Source: Planctomycetota bacterium (lineage in GTDB: Bacteria; Planctomycetota; Planctomycetia; Pirellulales; Pirellulaceae). From it: a stretch of DNA of 64,000 bases. Shown here piece after piece: positions 38,268 to 46,956 of the stretch. The number at the start of each line of letters is the position of its first letter. Position 1 is the stretch's first letter. The notes under the pieces were generated by a model. That model made no database searches, was not told the DNA's origin, and worked only from the letters and a program-made list of their open reading frames with translations. The stretch lies in NCBI GenBank assembly GCA_014238905.1, contig JABAAE010000005.1, positions 186,001 to 250,000 of the forward strand, written 5' to 3'. The translations under genes and the position numbers were made by a program.

Positions 38268-40985
38268 ATGGCTAGTACACCTGAACCAGCACCGAAGAAA
38301 CCGAAGCTCCGCATTAAAGACCCTGTGGAAGCGGCAGCAGAGCGCGAGGCAGGCCGAAAACAAAGGTCGGGACGTCAACGCCATCGAGTCGGCAGAAAAA
38401 AACACGCTCTGGAATTAGCTGGACAAATCTTGACCGGTGCCTGTGTCATCGGTTCGCCTTGGGCCTTCGGTTCGGTGAGCCTTTTAGCACAACTGTTCCT
38501 CGGATTAAGTTTGATCCTCGCTTTGGGAATCTGGTTTGTCCGCTCCTTTACCACCGAAGACGAGTCTCGTATTCATGCGATTGCCTTGCCCGTTATCCTT
38601 TTTTTGGCGGTCAGTGTTGCCCAGTTTGTGCCACTTCCATCCCCAATTGCTTCCCGAGTGGCAGGTCAACAGAACCAAATCCGGCAGGACTTGGCGATCT
38701 CATTGCAGGCAACCCATCCGCAAGTGGCAACCGCCAATACGGACAATCAACTTGTCACCTTAAACTATTCGGCAACTCGAGAGCAAGTTGCCTATTTCAT
38801 TCTCATCGCCGCCGCATTTTTTGCCGGAATGCGATTTTTCAACAGTCGAAACGACACGGTGGGCTTGGCCGTCGCACTGATGATCAATGGGATACTGCTT
38901 TCTGTTTTCGGGCTTTTTCAAAAAGTAAGCAGCGGCAGTAGCATCTACGGCCTTCCGCTTGAGTTTGGTGGAAACCCGTTTGCGTCGTTCGTCAATCGCA
39001 ATAACGCCTCGGGCTACTTGTTGATCTGCCTGGCGAGCGGATTAGCTGTCGTCTTTTTCTCATTTGGCAAAATCAAACAAGATAAAATCTCCCTGAAGGC
39101 AACCGGCCTTCGCAAAAAGCGATTTGTGCAATTCACCAACGAAGCTCGCTATGTGATGGCCAATTTAACCGTCCCGCGGATTCTGTTGTTAGCAGGAGTG
39201 GCATTAATCGTCGTCGGGATCGCGGCATCACTATCCCGCGGAGGGATGATCGCGATGGCGTCGGCAGTCATCGCTTCGATGCTCTTTTTGTGTCGCAGGA
39301 AACAGATACGCAGCTGCGTGCTGCTTCTTTTATTTCTGGTGCCAATGAGTTCCATCGCCATAATAATGTCAGGACTCCAAGGCGAAATAGGGAATCGCCT
39401 GGACACCCTGCAGTCAGAGGAACTCCTGGAGCATGAACTCCGGCCTCAGCTTTGGGCCGACAGCCTTCAGGCAGTCAATGATTTTCCGATCCTGGGTTCT
39501 GGGCTGGGGACGTTTCGATACATTTACCGGGAATACCAAACCTTTGAAGATTCGATTTGGTGCTATCACGCTGAAAACATCTACGTGGAACTTCTGATCA
39601 CGATCGGGCTCCCAGCTGTTTGCATGCTCCTTGGTTTGGCCGCCTATTTTCTGGTTGTCGCCATTTCTCTGCCCACCAAAAGCGGTAACCCGTTGAACCT
39701 GGCCATCGGCGCTTTGGGATTCTTTGTGATCGTCTCCCAGGCGATTGCAAACTTTTTTGATTTTGGCCTTTTCATCCCTTCCAACGGAGTAGCCACTGCG
39801 GTGCTGATGGGTGCCCTGGTCGGCTGTGCCCGCGCCAAACTCAAAAGCGAAAAAGACAAAGAACTAAACCATCTCTGGTTGCCTAAACTAATCAATCGGC
39901 CTTTGATAGCCCTTTTAATCGCCGGTTCGATGTGGAACTGCTTCTATCTATTTAACGCTCATTTTCCCGAAGCGGCCTGGAAAAAGTCCCGCTCGTTAAC
40001 CGCCGAATCACTTTCCATTGAGGAGCTGACCGAGAGAATCGAAAGGCTGGAACAGAACTCCCAAAAATTTTCGAGTTTGGAAATCCATGAATTCCTCACG
40101 ACGTTTTATTGGCTACGATTCCAACATGAATTTGTGGAAGAACAGATTCAAGATCAAGCGGGACTAAGCGAAGAGGACCGGGAGGCTCTGTGGAAAAACT
40201 CCACAATTCGCATGTTAAATTTTCAGTTGGCCAAAATGACGCCGATTGAAAGGGAGGCCCAGCTAAAAAGCCTGAAAGAAAAGAAATACTATCTCGACAA
40301 CATCCCCAAATCGATCGAACATGCCGAGCAGGCCCTCCAAATGTGCCCTTTGTCAGTTCGCTCTATTTTGGCTCTCGCGGAATACAGTTATTTCACCGAT
40401 TTCAGACCCGAAAACTATGTCCAAGCGTTCTACCAATTCAACGTTCAAAACGTCAATTATTTCCTGCGACTTGGCGACCTGGCGGCTTCGCACGGTTTAC
40501 AAATGGCTGCTTTTGAAAATTGGCAGCAAGCCATGAAGATGCGGCCTGACACCTATTCCATCGTCATTCCGGCGGCTCTTGCGTTTTTCGATGCAGACAG
40601 TGTCTGCCGCAATCTCATCCCAGATGACCCTGCCTTACTGGAACAGGTTGCTGACCAAATGTTCTCTGGTGATGAAAATCTTGAACTACGGCAAATTATC
40701 TTCCGCCGCATGGTCAATCTTCTTAAAGATAAACCAATTAACGATGCCAAATCTAATTTTCTTTTAGGCAGGACCCAAGTCGAACTGGGAGATCCTCAAG
40801 CAGCGATTCAGTATTACGAAATTGCGACGTCACTCAACCCGCTTGATTTGAATTGGAAAGAGCATTTGGCGAAACTCTATTGGATGGTCGGTCGACGCGA
40901 CGAAGCGATTCAGACCATCAGGGACTGCTTAGCGACGGAGCCTGGAAACAGTCGATTGATGAGCCTGATGAAGCAATACCAATGA
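38268..40985 (+). CDS. O-antigen-ligase-like membrane protein with C-terminal TPR region
   Basis: 905 residues. A basic cytoplasmic N-terminus (about 45 residues, rich in K and R) precedes roughly ten or more membrane helices (about 48-545). A central stretch holds FVNRNNASGYLL, LSRGGMIAM, and LGSGLGTFRYIY with a following YHAENIYVEL, the periplasmic-loop signature of the Wzy/WaaL ligase-polymerase family. Residues about 560-900 form soluble TPR-like repeats (GRTQVELGDPQAAIQYYEIA). It likely ligates or polymerises a lipid-linked glycan at the outer face of the inner membrane. The acceptor is unknown. Convergent with the NfeD gene. Confidence 0.85.
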   Translation: MASTPEPAPKKPKLRIKDPVEAAAEREAGRKQRSGRQRHRVGRKKHALELAGQILTGACVIGSPWAFGSVSLLAQLFLGLSLILALGIWFVRSFTTEDESRIHAIALPVILFLAVSVAQFVPLPSPIASRVAGQQNQIRQDLAISLQATHPQVATANTDNQLVTLNYSATREQVAYFILIAAAFFAGMRFFNSRNDTVGLAVALMINGILLSVFGLFQKVSSGSSIYGLPLEFGGNPFASFVNRNNASGYLLICLASGLAVVFFSFGKIKQDKISLKATGLRKKRFVQFTNEARYVMANLTVPRILLLAGVALIVVGIAASLSRGGMIAMASAVIASMLFLCRRKQIRSCVLLLLFLVPMSSIAIIMSGLQGEIGNRLDTLQSEELLEHELRPQLWADSLQAVNDFPILGSGLGTFRYIYREYQTFEDSIWCYHAENIYVELLITIGLPAVCMLLGLAAYFLVVAISLPTKSGNPLNLAIGALGFFVIVSQAIANFFDFGLFIPSNGVATAVLMGALVGCARAKLKSEKDKELNHLWLPKLINRPLIALLIAGSMWNCFYLFNAHFPEAAWKKSRSLTAESLSIEELTERIERLEQNSQKFSSLEIHEFLTTFYWLRFQHEFVEEQIQDQAGLSEEDREALWKNSTIRMLNFQLAKMTPIEREAQLKSLKEKKYYLDNIPKSIEHAEQALQMCPLSVRSILALAEYSYFTDFRPENYVQAFYQFNVQNVNYFLRLGDLAASHGLQMAAFENWQQAMKMRPDTYSIVIPAALAFFDADSVCRNLIPDDPALLEQVADQMFSGDENLELRQIIFRRMVNLLKDKPINDAKSNFLLGRTQVELGDPQAAIQYYEIATSLNPLDLNWKEHLAKLYWMVGRRDEAIQTIRDCLATEPGNSRLMSLMKQYQ

Positions 40986-41070
40986 GCGATACCAATAAAC
41001 GATGCCGACCCCCGGCATAACCTTTCACCGAATCAGCCAAGGCCGATTTCAACAGCCAGAGCTGGTGCGA

Positions 41071-42597
41071 TCACGCCTTGACCACCAAAACCCTGTTTCC
41101 GCTGATTTCCAGGACCTTAATCGGTTGATCACTCTCGATGTATGATCCATCTGACACCACATCGACCGTTCGATCGCCGAACCGGGCTTTACCGGAGGGA
41201 CAGAGGACCGATTCTGCTATTCCCCAATCACCCACTGCAACGACCGGATGTGGTGTCGCCGAGGGTTTTTTATCCTTCCCCTCTCCATCAGGGTCTGGTT
41301 TTACCACCGGGCCCAGAATCAAGCGATTCACAAAGGGAACTTTTCCGAGATACTTACTGAGCGCCACCGCACCGACCAGAAACAGACACCCAGCGCCAGC
41401 CATGACAGTCAAATTGGTGCTAAATTGTTCCCATTGAGCATCGGTAGCGGGGATCACAAAATCCTGAGTAGCCATCAGAACACTGCCCCCGAGTAAAACC
41501 ATTCCAGAAAGCCCCGCGACGCCGAACCCAGGTATAACGAATATCTCCATCAGCAAAAAAGAAATGCCTGCTAAAAACAGAATCACTTCCAGAACGGTAG
41601 CCGTTCCGCCGAGGAACTGGCTCCAGAAAAAGATTAAGAAACAAAGTCCAGCAATCAGCGCCCCGATGCCAATCCCCGGAGCGGTAAACTCTAAATACAA
41701 GGCAATCAATCCGACGACAAATAATAACCCAACAACAAGCGGGCGATTCAGCCAATACACCAAATTATCGGTCGTCGTTTCCCGGTAGATTTTTAATTCG
41801 CTTGACAAATCAAACTGAGCGGCCAACTCATCACGATTACCGGCATTTTTCTGCGCCAGCCCCAATTCGATTGCCCGTTTCCCATTGACTTCCAGGAATC
41901 GTTTTTCTTTCGATTCTTCAACTAATTCCCATTCTTTCTCGTCTGGCCGTTCTACACCAGCCTGCTGTGCGTTTTGGTCATCGGTCACTTGCCGATGTGG
42001 ATAACCACTATTGGTCGCTCTCCTGGTTTCAAATTGGTCCTTCTGATTCAGATTCTGATAAACGATTGTATCCATATCGATCATCGCTTCAGCGAGTTCA
42101 GGCGATCGCCCCTTCCATTCGGCTAAATCTCTTGCCCGCCTGACCAAATCGGTAATCACCTTTTCAGGAGCATATTGAAAAGCAAAGCTTTCATCCAAAA
42201 AGACGATCCCGGCATCACCTATTCTGGCCGTTTGACTGATGACAATTTCATCGCAACCCAACGAGACCAGCGCCGCACCACTGAGCGCTTTTTCTGGGAT
42301 GAAAGCCACCGTCAAGGCCCAGTCAACATCCCTTAAAGTTTCGGCGATAAGAAGACTCTCTTCCAGAGCTCCTCCAGGACTGTTGACCTGAATGATCAAA
42401 AGATCAGCGCCCCACGATTTGGCGGCTGCCAATTTTCGCTTAAAAAACTGGTAACTGCGATCAAAGATCGGGCCGTCGAATTCAATCAATGCGGGTTTTG
42501 TGAATGTTATTTTCTCTTGGCTCACCGCCTCGGTGGAAACCGCCATGAGATCAAAACAAAACAGGATCAAAACCGCTCGACAGCTAGCAGACAACAT
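41071..42597 (-). CDS. NfeD-type membrane serine protease (ClpP class)
   Basis: 508 residues. A signal peptide (1-24) leads into a ClpP/SppA-like protease domain (about 30-200) with LLIIQVNSPGGALEES and a catalytic-serine region EKALSGAALVSLG. A lysine in APEKVITDLVRRA is the likely base. A charged insertion (about 195-260) separates it from four to five membrane helices (about 285-420). The last part (about 450-508) is the OB-fold NfeD domain. Such proteins process membrane proteins such as stomatins; no stomatin gene is adjacent. Convergent with the O-antigen ligase gene. Confidence 0.9.
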   Translation of the reverse strand: MLSASCRAVLILFCFDLMAVSTEAVSQEKITFTKPALIEFDGPIFDRSYQFFKRKLAAAKSWGADLLIIQVNSPGGALEESLLIAETLRDVDWALTVAFIPEKALSGAALVSLGCDEIVISQTARIGDAGIVFLDESFAFQYAPEKVITDLVRRARDLAEWKGRSPELAEAMIDMDTIVYQNLNQKDQFETRRATNSGYPHRQVTDDQNAQQAGVERPDEKEWELVEESKEKRFLEVNGKRAIELGLAQKNAGNRDELAAQFDLSSELKIYRETTTDNLVYWLNRPLVVGLLFVVGLIALYLEFTAPGIGIGALIAGLCFLIFFWSQFLGGTATVLEVILFLAGISFLLMEIFVIPGFGVAGLSGMVLLGGSVLMATQDFVIPATDAQWEQFSTNLTVMAGAGCLFLVGAVALSKYLGKVPFVNRLILGPVVKPDPDGEGKDKKPSATPHPVVAVGDWGIAESVLCPSGKARFGDRTVDVVSDGSYIESDQPIKVLEISGNRVLVVKA

Positions 42598-43055
42598 GGA
42601 AAATCCCCCTAAACCAACTACTGATCAACGCTTCGCCCCCAATTTTACGCAAAACTCTAAAAGAAAGTCAGATGACATCGATCGGGATTGAAAACTTTCC
42701 GTTAATCAGCACAATCTTTGTTCGAAAGGCATCCTCAAACGACCTTAGCTCCTTACGACATGACTCCCATAGAAGGGAGTTGTCTGGCACCTGGTCATTT
42801 GAAGAGAGCGTGCTTGCTTGGAAAGTGCTTGGACACTTGAGGAGAAATGGACACTTGAGGAGAAATAGACACCCACACTCGCCAAACACCGATTGAGCCG
42901 GCGTGGAACCGGTGTCGCAGCCGCTGGGTTTGGTTCGACAGCGATTAGCTCTTCGAAAGAGAAGCGATTGCCGCGTTTCACACAGGATATTAAAACCGAC
43001 AAGTTAGTGTCGAATTTTTTGGATTGTCAAAGTTGATTTCCATGGAAGGAAAAAG
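42598..43055. other. 458-bp spacer with 18-bp tandem repeat
   Basis: It lies between the divergent NfeD and trypsin-like protease genes. Frames at 42668-42889 and 42745-43002 (minus) overlap each other and cross the repeat, so neither is supported. AAGGAAAAAG directly before 43056 is the ribosome site of the protease gene. Confidence 0.45.
42831..42866. repeat. 18-bp tandem repeat, two copies
   Basis: GGACACTTGAGGAGAAAT occurs exactly twice (42831-42848, 42849-42866). A young intergenic duplication. Confidence 0.92.
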
Positions 43056-44627
43056 ATGAGCATGTCCATGCTTTGGGTAATGTGTTGCGGACTATTGTCA
43101 CTCATTCCCCAACACCCTCAGGCTGGTGATCAAAATCTACCGCTGGTCGCCAACACCCTAGACTTTGGTGACCAACCGTTACTGCTTTATTTTTTTGAAG
43201 GTGAGGACGGAAACTCATCGCCATCCCAGGACGCCATCAAGCTCGCTGTTGAAAACGGGTTCCGCGTTCGCAGGTTGGGTTACAGAGACTCGCCTGCACT
43301 CGCCAGGCATTTCCGCGTCAGTCAATTGCCTGCTTTGCGACTTGTCCGCAACAATAAAATCTATTCTCAACTTGATGGGCCGTTCACTTTTGGGCAAATC
43401 AAGGATTTATTCAGTTCATTTCGGCAGAAGCGATTGGGGAGCGCCATCGCCGCGCGATGGAACCATCGACAAGGAACCAACCGACCAGCTGAATTCGCAG
43501 ACAAAGCCGAATCTCTCCCCACGCCTCCTGTTTACATTCCCACATCCAGCCCGGCTGTTCCGGAAACGGGTGACGATCGATCCGGGCTGTTATCCACCAG
43601 TCAGACCTGGCCCAGCGGCGCCATGACCCCGCTTGATCGCCATGGCCGATTTCCTGTTGCTAACACGCCAACACCTGCCGAACAAAGATCTTTTGAAGCC
43701 ACCGTGAAGTTACGTGTGGTGGACCAAACTGGAACCTCTTATGGCACAGGAACTATTATTCATTCTGTTGGGCGAGACGCGTTGGTATTAACCTGTGGCC
43801 ATCTCTTTCGTGAGTCCCGCGGTCAGGGGCGTATTGTTGCGGACGTTCAGATCCTTGGAAATACATCTACCGTTTCGGGGCAGTTAGTCTCCTACGATTC
43901 CGGCCCTCACGACATTGCACTCTTGACCATTCATACACCCTCTCCAGCCGCACCGGTCCCACTTGCAGGTATTTCCGCTTCGTTTTCAACCAACGAACCT
44001 GTCTTTACGATTGGCTGTGATCGTGGCAACGCCCCTACGATCCGAAGAAGCCATTATAAACGGCGTGGCATTTACGACGGTGTTGAAAAACATGATGTTC
44101 ACGGTAGACCTGTTGACGGACGAAGCGGCGGTGGCCTTTTTAACGCCGCCGGTGAGATCATCGGAGTGTGCAATGCCGCAGCGTGCCAAACTGACGAGGG
44201 AATCTACTCCGGACTGGCCACGATTTACCACCAAATCACTATTTCGCATCTCGCCCATTTATTCTCCTCACCACCTTCCGATCCGACCTTGGTCATCCGG
44301 GAAACTGGATTAAAAAAGTCAGACTCTCGCTGGTATTCCATCAGTCCCCGGCGGACGCACCCCAGCCCAACGACAACTGAAAATTCGACAACTGAAAATT
44401 CGACAACTGAAAATTCGACAACTGAAAATTCGATAACCTCTGAGCAGGGCCCCCTTGCCAGTTCGTCGCAACAGACGCGATCGAAGGCACCTGTTCCCGA
44501 AAACGTTTTTATCCAAGCCACGCGAAAAGCTCAGCCCTCACCGGTTATTTTGGGAAGTCAAAATGAACCTCGGGTGAGTTCTAATCCCAGGATCAAAGCC
44601 ATACCGGACCGCTTATTCATTCATTAA
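43056..44627 (+). CDS. Secreted trypsin-like protease with thioredoxin-like N-domain
   Basis: 523 residues. A signal peptide (about 1-23) is followed by a thioredoxin-like domain (about 35-125) containing FRVSQLPALRLVRNNKI with the cis-proline turn but no CxxC, so it is not a redox enzyme. A trypsin-like S1C domain (about 215-400) has histidine in LTCGHLF (about 249), aspartate in HDIALL (about 286) and serine in GRSGGGLF (about 356), a full triad. The C-terminal tail is low-complexity and includes four STTEN repeats. It has a good ribosome site, AAGGAAAAAG. Probably a periplasmic or surface protease; substrate unknown. Confidence 0.85.
   Translation: MSMSMLWVMCCGLLSLIPQHPQAGDQNLPLVANTLDFGDQPLLLYFFEGEDGNSSPSQDAIKLAVENGFRVRRLGYRDSPALARHFRVSQLPALRLVRNNKIYSQLDGPFTFGQIKDLFSSFRQKRLGSAIAARWNHRQGTNRPAEFADKAESLPTPPVYIPTSSPAVPETGDDRSGLLSTSQTWPSGAMTPLDRHGRFPVANTPTPAEQRSFEATVKLRVVDQTGTSYGTGTIIHSVGRDALVLTCGHLFRESRGQGRIVADVQILGNTSTVSGQLVSYDSGPHDIALLTIHTPSPAAPVPLAGISASFSTNEPVFTIGCDRGNAPTIRRSHYKRRGIYDGVEKHDVHGRPVDGRSGGGLFNAAGEIIGVCNAAACQTDEGIYSGLATIYHQITISHLAHLFSSPPSDPTLVIRETGLKKSDSRWYSISPRRTHPSPTTTENSTTENSTTENSTTENSITSEQGPLASSSQQTRSKAPVPENVFIQATRKAQPSPVILGSQNEPRVSSNPRIKAIPDRLFIH
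44371..44430 (+). repeat. 15-bp tandem repeat in coding sequence, four copies
   Basis: CGACAACTGAAAATT is repeated exactly four times and encodes a TTENS-type repeat in the protease tail. The multiple-of-three unit keeps the frame, so copy number can vary without breaking the gene. Confidence 0.95.
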
Positions 44628-44816
44628 AAGGGTTGCCCACCGGAAAACGAGGGAAATCGCGACGGCCTCCGGATTGAGCTAGTGCCTTGTGCCCAGCCAC
44701 CTTTTTTGGAACATGACGGCAGATCAATGCTTTGGATACGCCGAACATTCACCACAACCAGCCCGGAAGTCTTTTGAAGTAAACCAACCCGTTTCTGCCA
44801 AACCTGCTGGAGAATT

Positions 44817-45641
44817 TTGTTGATTGACACGCCCATCACGACGAAACAGCAAGATGACTTGGACCCCTTGCTTAAAACAGCCATTCAGGCGGCAGAGATG
44901 GGTGGCGAGGTCTGCCGCTCGTATTTCAACAGGGAATTTGCCCTAGATCACAAGGCAGCCTGTAATCTCGTCACCGCAGCGGATATCGAGTCTGAGCAAG
45001 TGATTATTGATGCCCTCTTGAAGGCGTTTCCAGACCACGCCATTTTGGCCGAAGAAACTCGCCAAGATAGTCTTCAATCACCCGATCTCTGGATTGTCGA
45101 TCCCTTGGATGGCACCAATAACTTCGCCCATGGGATTCCGCATTTTTCCGTTTCGATTGCCTATTGGAGACAGGGTCGTCCAGAATGCGGCGTCATTTAC
45201 AACCCCATCACCGGCGAACTTTACCATGCCAAAAGAGGTCAAGGAGCCTTCCTCGGTGAACGTCAACTCCATGTCAGCCAAGCTGCCCAACTCAACGAAG
45301 CCTTGGTCGGGTGCGGATTTTATTACGACCGCGGTAAGATGATGCAAGCCACTCTTCAGGCCATTGAGGCGTGTTTCTTTGAAAACGTCCATGGCATCCG
45401 CCGCTTCGGCACCGCGTCGCTGGATTTAATTCAAGTCGCTAGTGGTCGCTATGGAGGTTTTTTTGAATACCAATTAGCGCCTTGGGATTTTGCCGCAGGG
45501 CGTCTTTTTGTCGAGGAGGCGGGCGGGAGAATCACAACCTGCGCTGGAAATGAACTCAAACTGGATCAATCGACCGTCCTGGCAACCAATGGCCAGCTCC
45601 ACAGCCAGCTAGCAGGCATCGTGCAAAAGTTTCACCCCTAA
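44817..45641 (+). CDS. Inositol-monophosphatase family phosphatase
   Basis: 274 residues from one of two adjacent TTG codons; GGAG lies just upstream. Metal-site motifs are complete: the glutamates in LAEETR, DPLDGTNNFAHG (about 93) and the C-terminal LAPWDFAAGRLFVEEAGG. Lithium-sensitive, Mg-dependent phosphatases of this fold hydrolyse inositol phosphates, histidinol phosphate, PAP or fructose bisphosphate. Length and motifs fit SuhB or HisN types; sequence alone does not decide. Confidence 0.88.
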   Translation: MLIDTPITTKQQDDLDPLLKTAIQAAEMGGEVCRSYFNREFALDHKAACNLVTAADIESEQVIIDALLKAFPDHAILAEETRQDSLQSPDLWIVDPLDGTNNFAHGIPHFSVSIAYWRQGRPECGVIYNPITGELYHAKRGQGAFLGERQLHVSQAAQLNEALVGCGFYYDRGKMMQATLQAIEACFFENVHGIRRFGTASLDLIQVASGRYGGFFEYQLAPWDFAAGRLFVEEAGGRITTCAGNELKLDQSTVLATNGQLHSQLAGIVQKFHP

Positions 45642-45905
45642 GCCCTCACCGCTGGGACGTCTTTTACTGTCTCACAACCGGTTCCTCTCAAACGGCCTCA
45701 TTTTTATTCTGTTTCCAACCATCACCGAGGAGCCTGACTTGCCAATCAGGAAGCAATCGATACCGCACAGGCCAGTTCATCGCGGTGTCCACCCTCACCA
45801 AAAGCTGGTAATCTGAAACAACTCGGTTTTTCTTGATTTGGTTATCGATTCGTTGTTGTCGCGACAGGGGCCCGAACTGCCAAGCCTCATCTACGGAAAA
45901 GAAAA

Positions 45906-46700
45906 ATGATTACTAATTCTTCCATCGTCGATGTTCGAGTCGACTTTCCCAGTGCCACTGTCATCCTTAACCGCCCCGCGGCTAAAAACGCACTTAATAG
46001 CGAATCTTTGAAAAAGCTGCGGCTGGCTTTTTCTGATCTCCATCAGGAAAAGAAGGTTAGCGCGGTCATTGTCACCGGAGCAGGCGATTCCTTTTCAGCG
46101 GGGGTAGACCTCAAGGAGGTCCAGTCCAATCTGGAGGCGGAAAATTCGCAGGAGAAATGGCAAGACCAATTGATGGCGATGAACGAGCTTCTCGAGGTCC
46201 TGCTTCGTTTTCCAAAGCCAATCATCGCCGCGGTCAATGGACCGGCGCTTGGATTTGGATTTGCGTTGGCTCTTTCGGCCGATTTATTAATCGCCGGTCC
46301 GACCGCGACCTTCGGATGCCCGGAGATAAAACGAGGCTTGGTCCCCGGTCTGGCAGCTCCTCTTTTGGCGTTCCGTCTGGGATCCTCCTTGGCAGCCAAA
46401 TACTGCCTTACGGCTGAAACGGTCACCGCCAAGCAAGCCAATCAGGACGGTTTTTGTCACGAAATTGTTTCCAAGACCGATCTGCTTTGGGCCAGAGCCC
46501 ATGAAATCGCCAAGGGAATGGCAGAAAACTGTCCGCAAGCGGTCCAGATGACCAAAAAGTTATTAAACGAGACGATTGGCGAGGAGTTTTTGACGCACTT
46601 GAACTTGGGAACCGCCAATTCCGCCGCCGCTCGGACCACCGAAGCAGCGAAAGAAGGACTGAACGCCTTCCACGAAAAGCGACCTCCAAATTGGCCGTAG
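45906..46700 (+). CDS. Enoyl-CoA hydratase/isomerase family protein
   Basis: 264 residues, a crotonase fold. The oxyanion-hole segments are GDSFSAGVDL (about 60) and NGPALGFGFALAL (about 105), and CPEIKRGLVPG carries the family glutamate. It acts on CoA thioesters, probably adding or removing water in a fatty- or amino-acid route. The second catalytic glutamate of true hydratases is not clear (LVPGLAA in place of a GxxP-E context), so isomerase or hydrolase activity is possible. Standalone gene. Confidence 0.88.
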   Translation: MITNSSIVDVRVDFPSATVILNRPAAKNALNSESLKKLRLAFSDLHQEKKVSAVIVTGAGDSFSAGVDLKEVQSNLEAENSQEKWQDQLMAMNELLEVLLRFPKPIIAAVNGPALGFGFALALSADLLIAGPTATFGCPEIKRGLVPGLAAPLLAFRLGSSLAAKYCLTAETVTAKQANQDGFCHEIVSKTDLLWARAHEIAKGMAENCPQAVQMTKKLLNETIGEEFLTHLNLGTANSAAARTTEAAKEGLNAFHEKRPPNWP

Positions 46701-46956
46701 AACGCAGGCCAACGTATCCTTATCAAAAGACAAAAACTCGCAACGGGAAAGGGACCCCAAGAGCAATCCAATTTCGTGATGAAAAAAAAACCCATTTCGG
46801 GTATATTCCCTATCTTCAATTCAACTCGATGGACCTTGGCCTGAGCGGTTTAAATCATTCGATTCAAGGGTATCCACACTAGCATCTAGTGGTCCGGTAC
46901 TGCTGGTTCTTTTATATCGACCACACAACTTTCCCTAACGAAATCACTGATCGTCC

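Noticed and set aside
41002..41018. ATGCCG/CGGCAT hairpin between the O-antigen ligase and NfeD genes
   Set aside because: The stem is only 6 bp and no T-run follows on either strand, so it was not called a terminator.
42668..43002. Two overlapping minus-strand frames (73 and 85 codons)
   Set aside because: They run through the 18-bp tandem repeat in different frames; at most one could be real and neither has support.
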